Under the pieces are notes generated by a model. The model ran no database searches. It saw only the letters and a list, made by a program, of their open reading frames with translations, and had not been told where the DNA came from. From JBEVJK01 sp963791325 (GTDB lineage: Bacteria; Pseudomonadota; Alphaproteobacteria; Rhizobiales; Rhizobiaceae): a DNA stretch of 64,000 bases. The DNA lies in contig CAWBRU010000005.1 in assembly GCA_963791325.1 (NCBI GenBank), positions 310,001-374,000 of the forward strand, written 5' to 3'. Position numbers and translations under genes: made by a program. This document shows, piece by piece, positions 8,847 to 16,192 of this stretch; the first letter of the stretch is position 1, and every line of letters begins with the position of its first letter.

Positions 8847-9971
8847 ATGCTCGATCCGATCGTGACCTTCTTCACCCGGGTCTTCCAGGGGATCGGCCGT
8901 GCCATCGGCTTCCTCATCGGCATTGTGCTTTGGCCGTTCCTGTGGCTCGCCCGCTGGTATGGCGGCCGCGGCTGGATCCTGAAGGTCGCCGTCGGCCTGG
9001 TGCTGCTCGGGCTGCTGGCGCTCTACGCCAACTTCTTCTACGCCACCCAGTGGTGGAACAACTTCAACCCGAACTATGTCGACACCTACAATTTCGGGGC
9101 GCGCAACGTGTCGGCCGGCGAGCAGGTGGCGCAAGACTCGGGCACGGAGACGGCCAAGACCTGCGGGCGCTCCGCCATTGCCGATGTCACTGCCGACCTC
9201 ACCGACTTCAACGTCAACCAGAATGCCTGGATCTCGTCGATGCTGCTCTACAAGCTCGGCCTGTTCGGCATCGACTGGGACAGCACGCCCTGGATGGACA
9301 ATAAGGCCTCCTTCCAGCGCGGTATCAACCAGGCGGTGCGGCGCACCGCCACCGAGCTCGCCGACAATCTCGGCCGGGTGCGCACCACCTCGCAGATCGA
9401 CCGCGACCTGCAGGATGCGCGCGGCAATCTGCAATTCGACGAGGAGACCTGGTATTTCGGACTGCATCCGTTCGGCCCGAAGACGCCGACGCCGAGCTAC
9501 TACCGCGACGCGGTGAACAAGCTGCGCGCGTTCAACGATCGGCTGCAGACCTGCCAGACGGTGTTCGATGCTCGCGCCGACAATCTGAAGCAGTATCTCG
9601 ACCGCATCGCCAGCGACATCGGCTCGACCTCGGCGATTCTCAAGGAGCGCGCCGAGAACCACAACAACGGCTGGTTCGACACCCGCGCCGACGACCGCTA
9701 TTGGTTCGCCTATGGCCAGCTCTATGCCTATTACGGCCTGCTCAAGGCCGCCCAGGCCGACTTCGAGGACGTCATCAAGGAAAAGCACCTGCAGAATCTA
9801 TGGGACACCATGGACCAGCAGTTCGTCTCGGCGCTCAGGATCCAGCCGCTGATCATCGCCAATGGCCGCGAGGACGGCTGGCTGCTGCCGACCCACCTCA
9901 CCACCATGGGGTTCTACATTCTGCGGGTGCGCTCCAACCTGGTCGAGATCAGCAACGTCCTGGCGCAGTAG
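8847..9971 (+). CDS. DUF2333 family inner-membrane protein, fifth gene of the AAA+ cluster
   Basis: This 374-residue protein has one strong N-terminal membrane anchor. A hydrophobic stretch at residues 8-32 is followed by VAVGLVLLGLLALYANFFYA near 45-65, and then comes a long periplasmic-type domain. The segments QWWNNFNPNY, NQNAWISSMLLYKLGLFGIDWD and NNGWFDTRADDRYWFAYGQLYAYYG are typical of DUF2333. The function of the family is unknown. It lies 51 bases after the fourth gene on the same strand. The only membrane protein of the cluster, it may anchor or be the target of the ATPase complex, which is inferred from context only. Confidence 0.85.
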   Translation: MLDPIVTFFTRVFQGIGRAIGFLIGIVLWPFLWLARWYGGRGWILKVAVGLVLLGLLALYANFFYATQWWNNFNPNYVDTYNFGARNVSAGEQVAQDSGTETAKTCGRSAIADVTADLTDFNVNQNAWISSMLLYKLGLFGIDWDSTPWMDNKASFQRGINQAVRRTATELADNLGRVRTTSQIDRDLQDARGNLQFDEETWYFGLHPFGPKTPTPSYYRDAVNKLRAFNDRLQTCQTVFDARADNLKQYLDRIASDIGSTSAILKERAENHNNGWFDTRADDRYWFAYGQLYAYYGLLKAAQADFEDVIKEKHLQNLWDTMDQQFVSALRIQPLIIANGREDGWLLPTHLTTMGFYILRVRSNLVEISNVLAQ

Positions 9972-9983
9972 GGATCGGCCGCC

Positions 9984-10202
9984 TTAGGCAAGCCTGAAAT
10001 CGCTCTCGGACAGCGTCTCGATCGCCAGGGTGCGGCCACTGGCGTCGCAGAACTCCACCAAATAGGAGCGGGCATCCAAAATCTCGCCGATCGTGCCGAG
10101 GCTCCCGGCTGCAAGCCCCGCGTCCGGGCGCCCGGCGGCCAGCTCGACGACATCCAGAAGCTGCGGCGCCGAATGAAGTGAGATGCGCCTATTTCCAGCC
10201 AT
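9984..10202 (-). CDS. DUF4926 domain protein
   Basis: This is a 72-residue protein matching the DUF4926 pattern: LLDVVELAAGRPDAGLAAGSLGTI near the N terminus, then YLVEFCDASGRTLAIETL. It is read from ATG 10202; longer in-frame starts would run through the remnant described next. DUF4926 genes usually follow a DUF6883 gene, and the pair is suspected to be toxin-antitoxin-like, but the role is not established. Here the upstream partner seems to be deleted to its first few codons, so this may be an orphan antitoxin-like gene. It lies tail to tail with the AAA+ cluster, 12 bases from the DUF2333 stop. Confidence 0.7.
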   Translation of the reverse strand: MAGNRRISLHSAPQLLDVVELAAGRPDAGLAAGSLGTIGEILDARSYLVEFCDASGRTLAIETLSESDFRLA

Positions 10203-10263
10203 CACAATACCACTCGATTTTGCGCAGATCGGGAAACGCCGCCCCGCCATTCGGCAGAAGCAT
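10189..10263 (-). pseudogene. Possible DUF6883 remnant (first ~20 codons only)
   Basis: A 24-codon frame starting at ATG 10263 begins MLLPNGGAAFPDLRKIEWYC, which resembles the first residues of DUF6883 proteins (LPNG..A..D.RKL..YC). It then stops at 10189, overlapping the DUF4926 start. DUF6883 proteins are about 100 residues long and normally sit directly before DUF4926, so an internal deletion is a reasonable reading. The match is short and could be chance. Confidence 0.3.
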
Positions 10264-10440
10264 GGCCAAGCCCCCGACCGAGCCGCGTCCGACAGGCCTG
10301 AAGCTTAAGTGACCCGGGTGCCGCCGCCAAGCTCTGTCGCTTTTCGCGTATTTGGCGGCTTTATTGAGACGGCGGCCGGGTTGCCGTCGGGCTTCTATGC
10401 GGCCCGATCCGGGAACCTCGAGGCAATTGGGAGCGCCGTC

Positions 10441-12120
10441 ATGGCCGAAGTGAAGTCCGACATCGAGATTGCGCGTGCCGCCAAGAAGAAGCCGATCCAA
10501 GAGATCGGCGCCAAGCTCGGCATCCCGAGCGAGCACCTTCTGCCCTATGGCCATGACAAGGCGAAGGTCTCGGCCGAGTTCATCAAGGCCAAGCGCGGCG
10601 GCAAGGACGGCAGGCTGATCCTGGTCACCGCGATCAGCCCGACCCCGGCCGGCGAGGGCAAGACCACCACTACGGTGGGGCTGGGCGACGGCCTGAACCG
10701 CATCGGCAAACGCGCGGTGGTATGCATCCGCGAGGCCTCGCTCGGGCCGAATTTCGGCGTCAAGGGTGGGGCGGCCGGCGGCGGCTATGCGCAGATCGTG
10801 CCGATGGAGGACATGAACCTGCACTTCACCGGCGACTTCCACGCCATCACCACCGCCCACAATCTGCTTGCCGCGCTGATCGACAACCACATCTACTGGG
10901 GCAACGAGCTCGGCATCGACACCCGGCGCGTCGCCTGGCGGCGGGTCATCGACATGAACGACCGGGCGCTGAGACAAATCATCTGCTCGCTGGGCGGGGT
11001 CGCCAACGGCTATCCGCGCGAGGCCGGCTTCGACATCACGGTCGCCTCCGAGGTGATGGCGATCCTGTGTCTGGCGACCGACCTCAAGGACCTGGAAAAG
11101 CGGCTCGGCGACATCATCGTCGCCTATCGGCGCGACAAGAGCCCGGTCTATGCGCGCGACCTCAAGGCCGACGGCGCCATGGCGGTGCTGCTCAAGGACG
11201 CCATGCAGCCCAATCTGGTGCAGACGCTGGAGAACAATCCGGCCTTCGTGCATGGCGGGCCGTTCGCCAACATCGCCCATGGCTGCAACTCGGTGGTCGC
11301 CACCACCACGGCGCTGAAGCTCGGCGACTATGTGGTGACCGAGGCCGGCTTCGGCGCCGATCTCGGGGCGGAGAAGTTCTTCGACATCAAGTGCCGCAAG
11401 GCCGGGCTGAAGCCGTCGGCGGCGGTGATCGTGGTCACCGTGCGGGCGATGAAGATGCATGGCGGGGTCAAGAAGGAGGATCTCGGCAAGGACAATGTCG
11501 CAGCGGTGACGAAGGGCTGCGCCAACCTTGGCCGCCATATCGAGAACGTCAAGCAGTTCGGCGTGCCGGCGGTGGTGGCGATCAACCACTTCTACACCGA
11601 CACCGAGGCGGAGATTGCCGCGATCAAGGAGTTCGTCGCCGGGCGCGGCGAGGAGGCGATCCTGTGCCAGCACTGGGCCAAGGGCTCGGCCGGCATCGAG
11701 GCGCTCGCCCACAAGGTGGTGGAGCTTGCCGAGAGCGGCGCCTCGCAATTCGCGCCGCTTTATCCCGACGACATGCCGCTGTTCGAGAAGGTCAACACCA
11801 TCGTCAAGCGCATCTATCGCGGCGACGAGGCGATCGCCGACAAGAGCGTGCGCGACCAGCTGCATGCCTGGGAGGCGGCCGGCTACGGCAAGCTGCCGGT
11901 CTGCATGGCCAAGACCCAGTATTCGTTCTCGACCGATCCCAATCTGCGCGGCGCGCCGACCGGCCATACGGTGCCGGTGCGCGAGGTCCGGCTGTCGGCC
12001 GGGGCCGGCTTCGTGGTGGTGATCTGCGGCGAGGTGATGACCATGCCCGGCCTGCCCAAGGTGCCGTCCTCGGAGCGGATCCTGCTCAACGAACAGGGCC
12101 AGATCGAAGGACTGTTCTAG
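10441..12120 (+). CDS. fhs: Formate--tetrahydrofolate ligase
   Basis: This enzyme makes 10-formyltetrahydrofolate from formate, tetrahydrofolate and ATP, feeding C1 metabolism in the cytoplasm. It is 559 residues long, the normal family length. The nucleotide-binding loop TPAGEGKTTTTVGLGDGL is at about residues 63-80, and signature stretches GGAAGGGYAQIVPMEDMN, HFTGDFHAITTAHNLL and the C-terminal MTMPGLPKVP follow. The ATG at 10441 starts the conserved N terminus (SDIEIARAAKKKPI); an in-frame extension back to 10309 has no family match. A GTG-started hydrolase gene follows after 29 bases. Confidence 0.97.
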   Translation: MAEVKSDIEIARAAKKKPIQEIGAKLGIPSEHLLPYGHDKAKVSAEFIKAKRGGKDGRLILVTAISPTPAGEGKTTTTVGLGDGLNRIGKRAVVCIREASLGPNFGVKGGAAGGGYAQIVPMEDMNLHFTGDFHAITTAHNLLAALIDNHIYWGNELGIDTRRVAWRRVIDMNDRALRQIICSLGGVANGYPREAGFDITVASEVMAILCLATDLKDLEKRLGDIIVAYRRDKSPVYARDLKADGAMAVLLKDAMQPNLVQTLENNPAFVHGGPFANIAHGCNSVVATTTALKLGDYVVTEAGFGADLGAEKFFDIKCRKAGLKPSAAVIVVTVRAMKMHGGVKKEDLGKDNVAAVTKGCANLGRHIENVKQFGVPAVVAINHFYTDTEAEIAAIKEFVAGRGEEAILCQHWAKGSAGIEALAHKVVELAESGASQFAPLYPDDMPLFEKVNTIVKRIYRGDEAIADKSVRDQLHAWEAAGYGKLPVCMAKTQYSFSTDPNLRGAPTGHTVPVREVRLSAGAGFVVVICGEVMTMPGLPKVPSSERILLNEQGQIEGLF

Positions 12121-12149
12121 GAGCCGGGCAGCTCAGGGGGCGTCATCGA

Positions 12150-13208
12150 GTGGACAAGAGGGTCGAGACGATTGCCGGCGATACGCCCGGCCTGACCTAT
12201 TCGTTTCCGGTCTACCGTTTCGCCGGCCGCAGGCGCGGGGCGCCGCGCGCCTATCTGCAGGCGGCGCTGCATGGCGACGAACTGCCCGGGACGGTGGCGC
12301 TCGACCGGCTGATGGAGCGGCTGCGGCAGGCCGATGCGGAGGGCCGGATCGCCGGGCCGATCACGGTGGTGCCGGCGGCCAACCCGATCGGGCGCTCCCA
12401 AGAGCTGTTCGGCGCCGCGCAGGGCCGCTTTCACCTCGGCACGCGCACCAATTTCAACCGCGATTTCCCGTTGCTTGCGAAGCCGGATATCGGCCTTCTG
12501 CCGGTGCCGGAGATCCCGGAAAGTGCGGACCAGCGGCTGAAGCGAAGGCTGCTGGAGCTGTCGATCGGCGCCGACATCGTGCTCGACCTGCATTGCGACG
12601 ACGAAGGCCTGCCCTATCTCTACGCGCCGTCGGCGCTGTGGCCGGCGATGAGCGACTGCGCGGCGGCACTCGAGGTCGAGGCGGTGGTGCTCTGGGACGG
12701 CCCGGGAGGCGGCGCCTTCGAGGAGGCGGCGATCTATCCCTATCTGCAAAGCGCTGCTGCGGGCGCCGGCCTCGAGCGCCTGGTCGTCACCACGGTCGAA
12801 TACCGGGGCGTGCTCGATGTCGATGCCGAGCTCGCTTCGCGTGACGGCGAGGGGCTCTATCGGCTGCTGGCCGGCCGCGGCGTCGTCGACGACCCGCAAA
12901 TCGGCCCGGCCGGCGCCTACGCCAAGCCGGTGGTGCCGATCGGCCATGTCGAGATGGTGGCGACCCCGGTCGCGGGCGCCGTTCTCTACGCCGTCAAGCC
13001 GGGCGATCAGGTCGCCGCCGGAGAGCTTCTCGCGACGGTCGTGCATGCGCCGGGCGAACCCGACGGGCGCCTGGAGATCCGCGCACCACAGGCGGGCTTC
13101 GTGCTCACCCGCCGCTCGGTGCGGGTGCTGCCGGCCGGCGCCAACCTTCTCAAACTCGCCGGTGTGGCGCGGAGCGCCGACGCCCGCAGCGGGGTGCTCG
13201 AGGATTGA
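12150..13208 (+). CDS. Succinylglutamate desuccinylase/aspartoacylase family metallohydrolase
   Basis: This 352-residue protein of the AstE/AspA (M14-like) family cleaves an N-acyl group from an amino acid or similar substrate. The zinc site is visible as HGDE (about residues 42-45) and the downstream His in DLHCDDE (near 149), and the region VVTTVEYRG should hold the catalytic Glu. The C-terminal 90 residues form a lipoyl-like beta fold (VKPGDQVAAGELLATVVH). Start GTG 12150 follows CAGGGGG at a good distance. It is downstream of fhs on the same strand and may be cotranscribed. The precise substrate is unknown; N-acetyl-diaminobutyrate or similar acylated amino acids are possible. Confidence 0.85.
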   Translation: MDKRVETIAGDTPGLTYSFPVYRFAGRRRGAPRAYLQAALHGDELPGTVALDRLMERLRQADAEGRIAGPITVVPAANPIGRSQELFGAAQGRFHLGTRTNFNRDFPLLAKPDIGLLPVPEIPESADQRLKRRLLELSIGADIVLDLHCDDEGLPYLYAPSALWPAMSDCAAALEVEAVVLWDGPGGGAFEEAAIYPYLQSAAAGAGLERLVVTTVEYRGVLDVDAELASRDGEGLYRLLAGRGVVDDPQIGPAGAYAKPVVPIGHVEMVATPVAGAVLYAVKPGDQVAAGELLATVVHAPGEPDGRLEIRAPQAGFVLTRRSVRVLPAGANLLKLAGVARSADARSGVLED

Positions 13209-13219
13209 GCCCGGCTGGG

Positions 13220-14002
13220 CTAGGGCATCAGCTGGCCGCCGTTCACCTCGATGATTTGGCCGATGACATAGCCGCTCATCGCTTCCGACGACAGGAACAG
13301 AAAGGCGCCGACGCAGTCCTCGGCGGTGCCGACCCGGCCCTGGGGAACCGTCGCCGCCATCTGCTCCATCATCGCCGGCGTCGAATAGCGCTCGTGGAAC
13401 GGCGTGGCGATCACGCCGGGCGCCACGGCGTTGACGCGGATGCCGTCGCGGATGAGCTCCTTGGCCAGCCCGCGCGTCATATTGGATACGAAGGCCTTCG
13501 ACGAGGCGTAGAGGCCGGAGCCGGTGCCGCCGCCGTTGCGCGCGGCGATCGACGAGGTGTTGACGATGAAGCCCTTGCTGCGGCGCAAGTGCGGCAGCGC
13601 CGCATGGCAGGCAGTGATCACCGAACGGACATTGAGATCCATCACCGCGTCATATTGGGCGTCGGTCCAGTCCTCGAAGGCCACCCGTCCGAGCATGCCG
13701 CCGGCATTGTTGATCAGGCCGTCGAGCCCGTCGAAGCCTTCTGCCGCCTGCTCGACCACGCGGCGCACATCGCTCGACTTGCCGAAATCGCCCTGCAGCA
13801 GCGCAATCTCGGCTCCCGCGTCGCGCAGGCGCTTGGCCAGGTCCTCGGCCCGATCGGCGCTCTGGTTGTAATGGATCGCCACCCGGCAGCCCTGCGCGGC
13901 ATAGGCAGCGGCAAGGGCGGCGCCGATCCCGGTCGAGGCACCGGTGATCAGCACAGCCTTGCCGGCGAGATCCGGGAAGCGCGGGGTTTCGGCGTCCGGC
14001 AT
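13220..14002 (-). CDS. SDR family NAD(P)-dependent oxidoreductase
   Basis: This is a classical short-chain dehydrogenase, 260 residues. The cofactor-binding motif TGASTGIG is near residue 18, NNAGG lies near 96, the catalytic Ser is in NTSSIAARNG and the Tyr-Lys pair is in YASSK (about 162-166). The C terminus ends GYVIGQIIEVNGGQLMP, as in FabG-like enzymes. The ATG at 14002 is supported by GGAG eight bases upstream, and an upstream in-frame extension is not conserved. It is convergent with the hydrolase gene to its left. The substrate cannot be deduced. Confidence 0.9.
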   Translation of the reverse strand: MPDAETPRFPDLAGKAVLITGASTGIGAALAAAYAAQGCRVAIHYNQSADRAEDLAKRLRDAGAEIALLQGDFGKSSDVRRVVEQAAEGFDGLDGLINNAGGMLGRVAFEDWTDAQYDAVMDLNVRSVITACHAALPHLRRSKGFIVNTSSIAARNGGGTGSGLYASSKAFVSNMTRGLAKELIRDGIRVNAVAPGVIATPFHERYSTPAMMEQMAATVPQGRVGTAEDCVGAFLFLSSEAMSGYVIGQIIEVNGGQLMP

Positions 14003-14128
14003 TGAGCGTCTCCATGAGGTTTGCGCAACGATGCGGGTTTGGCCGGCGACCGTCAACCTTTCGGGTTGAGCGACTGGCGCCCTGGCCACGGTTGGTTTAG
14101 GCTCTTAAAGGTCGATGAGGGGATCGTC

Positions 14129-14590
14129 ATGACGCTGCTGCTGGCCTTGCTGATCGGCATCGTGGCCGGGCTGAGAGCCATGACCGCGCCGGCCGCGGTC
14201 AGCTGGGGCGCCTGGCTGGGCTGGCTGCCTGTGGCGCAGAGCTGGGCAGCCTTCATGGGTCATTGGCTGGCCGTCGCCATTCTCTCGCTGGCCGCGCTGG
14301 CCGAGCTCGTCACCGACCAGCTGCCCTCGACGCCGAGCCGCAAGGTGCCGATGCAATTTGCCGCCCGGCTGGTCACCGGCGCGCTGAGCGGCGCTGTGGT
14401 CGGCACCGCCGGCGGCCAGCTGGCCGGCGGCCTGGTCGCCGGCGTCATCGGTGCCGCGATCGGCACGCTCGGCGGCGCCGAAGTCCGCCGGATCTTGGCC
14501 AAGGCCTTCGGCCGTGACCTGCCGGCCGCATTGATCGAGGACGCGGTCGCCATTCTGGCGGCGCTGTGGATCGTCTCGGCGCTGTCATGA
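14129..14590 (+). CDS. DUF4126 family membrane protein
   Basis: This 153-residue hydrophobic protein has four likely membrane segments (about residues 2-20, 45-63, 80-118 and 135-152) and the DUF4126 features GIVAGLRAMTAPAAVSWGAWLG and ALAELVTDQLPSTPSRK. The function of the family is unknown. Start ATG 14129 follows GAGGGGA. Its stop overlaps the start of the next gene (ATGA), so the two are translationally coupled and probably work or are regulated together. Confidence 0.85.
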   Translation: MTLLLALLIGIVAGLRAMTAPAAVSWGAWLGWLPVAQSWAAFMGHWLAVAILSLAALAELVTDQLPSTPSRKVPMQFAARLVTGALSGAVVGTAGGQLAGGLVAGVIGAAIGTLGGAEVRRILAKAFGRDLPAALIEDAVAILAALWIVSALS

Positions 14591-15981
14591 GCGAGGCCTT
14601 CGACGCCATCATCGTCGGCGCTGGCCAGGCTGGGCCGGCGCTCGCCGGACGGCTGACCGCCGCCGGCATGCGGGTGGCGATCATCGAGCGCAAGCATGTC
14701 GGCGGCACCTGCGTCAACACCGGCTGCAAACCCACCAAGACCTTGGTCGCCAGCGCCTATGCCGCGCATCTCGCCCGCCGCGCCGCCGATTACGGCGTGA
14801 CCTTGGGCGGCGGCGTCGGCGTCGACATGACCAAGCTGATGGCGCGCAAGGACGCCGTCGCGCTGGGCTCGCGCCGCCAGCTCGAGGCCTGGCTCGAAGG
14901 CATGGAACGCTGCCGGCTGGTGCGCGGCCATGCGCGGCTGACCTCACCGCGCACGGTGGATGTCGACGGCACCACCTTCTCCGCCGAGCGCATCTTCCTC
15001 AATGTCGGCGGCCGGGCCGTGGTGCCGACGCTGCCGGGCATCGACAAGGTCGCCACCCTCACCAACCGCTCGATCTTGGAGCTGACCGAGCTGCCCGAGC
15101 ACCTGGTGATCGTCGGCGGCAGCTATATCGGGCTGGAATTCGCGCAGATGTTTTGCCGCTTCGGCAGCAAGGTGACGGTGATCGAAAAGGGGCCGCGGCT
15201 GATCGGCCGCGAGGACGAGGATGTCTCGGCCGAGATCAGGTCGTTCCTCGAGGCGGAGGGCATCGCGATCCGACTCGACGCCGAATGCATCCATTTCTCG
15301 CCGCATTCCGACGGCGTGTCGGTCGGCGTCGACTGCACCACCGGCGCGCCGGAGGTGGCGGGCACCCATGTCCTGCTTGCCATGGGACGGCAACCCAACA
15401 CCGACGATCTCGGCTTGGACGCGGCCGGGGTGAAGGCCGATGGGCGCGGCTTCGTCGTCACCGACGACGAGTTGAAGACCGATGTCGAGGGGATCTGGGC
15501 GCTGGGCGAGTGCAACGGCCGCGGTGCCTTCACCCACACCGCCTACAATGATTTCGAGATCGTCGCGGCGAACCTGCTCGACGAGGGTCGGCGCAGCGTC
15601 AGGGACCGCATCCCGGCCTATGCTTTGTTCGTCGATCCGCCGCTCGGCCGCGCCGGCATGACCGAGGCCGAGGCGCTGCGCTCGGGCCGCCGCGTGCTCG
15701 CTGCCAAGCGGTTGATGACGGAAGTTGGACGAGCGGTCGAGAAGGGTGAGACCTACGGCTTCATGAAGGTTCTGGTCGACGCCGACAGCAAGGAGATTCT
15801 CGGGGCAGGCATCCTGGGAACCGGCGGCGACGAGGTCGTCCATGCCTTGCTCGACGTGATGTATGTGAAGGCGCCCTACACCGTCGTCGAGCGTGCCATG
15901 CATATCCATCCGACGGTGGCGGAGCTGTTGCCGACCCTGCTCGGTGCGCTGAAGCCGCTGGCTTCCGCTTCCGGCGCCTGA
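14587..15981 (+). CDS. Mer-type FAD-dependent pyridine nucleotide-disulfide oxidoreductase
   Basis: This 464-residue flavoprotein has the full class I disulfide reductase layout. An FAD-binding GAGQAG is near residue 12, the redox-active pair is in GGTCVNTGC (about 39-47), an NAD(P)-binding GGSYIGLEFA is near 178, the second FAD motif TDVEGIWALGE is near 300, and the catalytic HIHPT is near 437 in the dimer interface. It resembles mercuric-reductase-like proteins, but lacks the N-terminal metal-binding domain and the C-terminal vicinal cysteines of true MerA, so mercury is unlikely. The start overlaps the DUF4126 stop by four bases. The substrate is unknown. Confidence 0.88.
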   Translation: MSEAFDAIIVGAGQAGPALAGRLTAAGMRVAIIERKHVGGTCVNTGCKPTKTLVASAYAAHLARRAADYGVTLGGGVGVDMTKLMARKDAVALGSRRQLEAWLEGMERCRLVRGHARLTSPRTVDVDGTTFSAERIFLNVGGRAVVPTLPGIDKVATLTNRSILELTELPEHLVIVGGSYIGLEFAQMFCRFGSKVTVIEKGPRLIGREDEDVSAEIRSFLEAEGIAIRLDAECIHFSPHSDGVSVGVDCTTGAPEVAGTHVLLAMGRQPNTDDLGLDAAGVKADGRGFVVTDDELKTDVEGIWALGECNGRGAFTHTAYNDFEIVAANLLDEGRRSVRDRIPAYALFVDPPLGRAGMTEAEALRSGRRVLAAKRLMTEVGRAVEKGETYGFMKVLVDADSKEILGAGILGTGGDEVVHALLDVMYVKAPYTVVERAMHIHPTVAELLPTLLGALKPLASASGA

Positions 15982-15990
15982 AGATCTCGG

Positions 15991-16019
15991 TTGCGCGTGC
16001 CCGCGTTCGCAGCTATGGA
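15991..16019 (+). promoter_or_regulatory. Candidate promoter of trpL-trpE(G)
   Basis: TTGCGC (15991-15996) and TATGGA (16014-16019, or CTATGG at 16013-16018) are 17 bases apart. They are moderate matches to the rhizobial housekeeping consensus. A start point 6-7 bases further on would fall at or next to the trpL ATG (16026), giving a leaderless transcript. This is a sequence-only prediction. Confidence 0.4.
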
Positions 16020-16025
16020 GGCTTG

Positions 16026-16070
16026 ATGATTTCCATTTCGCACGCAACGTCTTGGTGGTGGGCCAGCTGA
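16026..16070 (+). CDS. trpL: trp operon leader peptide, 14 residues with three Trp
   Basis: This is a short reading frame encoding MISISHATSWWWAS, with three consecutive Trp codons (TGG at 16053-16061) just before the stop. The length and the Trp cluster are like the rhizobial trpL peptide. GGAGG lies at 16017-16021, although the transcript may begin at the ATG. Ribosome stalling at the Trp codons when charged tRNA-Trp is scarce would decide between the hairpins downstream. It is 122 bases ahead of trpE(G) and is part of the attenuator. Confidence 0.88.
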   Translation: MISISHATSWWWAS

Positions 16071-16108
16071 CAGCGGCCAGCCGAGCGATTGCGCGCGAAA
16101 TCTGAGAC

Positions 16109-16149
16109 ATGGCCGCGACGGGATAGACCGGGCGGCCATTTTCTTTTCC
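16109..16149 (+). terminator. Intrinsic terminator of the trp attenuator
   Basis: The stem ATGGCCGC / GCGGCCAT (8 bp, 15-base loop) is followed by TTTCTTTT. Its 5' arm is also the 3' arm of the antiterminator, as expected for attenuation control of trpE(G). Confidence 0.78.
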
Positions 16150-16192
16150 GGGGGCCTTCCGGTTCGACCGGGACCTGAAGGAGCGAGGGAAG

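Larger units (their letters stand above)
16026..16149 (+). ncRNA. trp attenuator leader RNA (rnTrpL type)
   Basis: Three mutually exclusive structures are visible. A pause hairpin lies at 16062-16079 (GGCC-a-GCTG / CAGC-GGCC) and overlaps the end of trpL. An antiterminator can form when GCGGCC near 16073 pairs with GGCCGC at 16111-16116. The terminator pairs ATGGCCGC (16109-16116) with GCGGCCAT (16132-16139), followed by a T-rich tract. In Sinorhizobium the terminated leader is released as a trans-acting small RNA, rnTrpL. Whether that holds here is inference. Confidence 0.8.

Noticed and set aside
10264..10440. A riboswitch (for example tetrahydrofolate type) ahead of fhs
   Set aside because: I could not match any conserved riboswitch core. 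The only visible elements are short GC-rich inverted stretches.
10189..11967. A long minus-strand frame opposite fhs
   Set aside because: The plus strand encodes a full-length formate-tetrahydrofolate ligase. Only the last 24 codons of the minus frame were considered separately as a possible DUF6883 remnant.
14597..14710. Mercury resistance (MerA) for the flavoprotein
   Set aside because: The redox pair is present, but the N-terminal metal-binding domain and C-terminal vicinal cysteines are absent and no mer genes adjoin.
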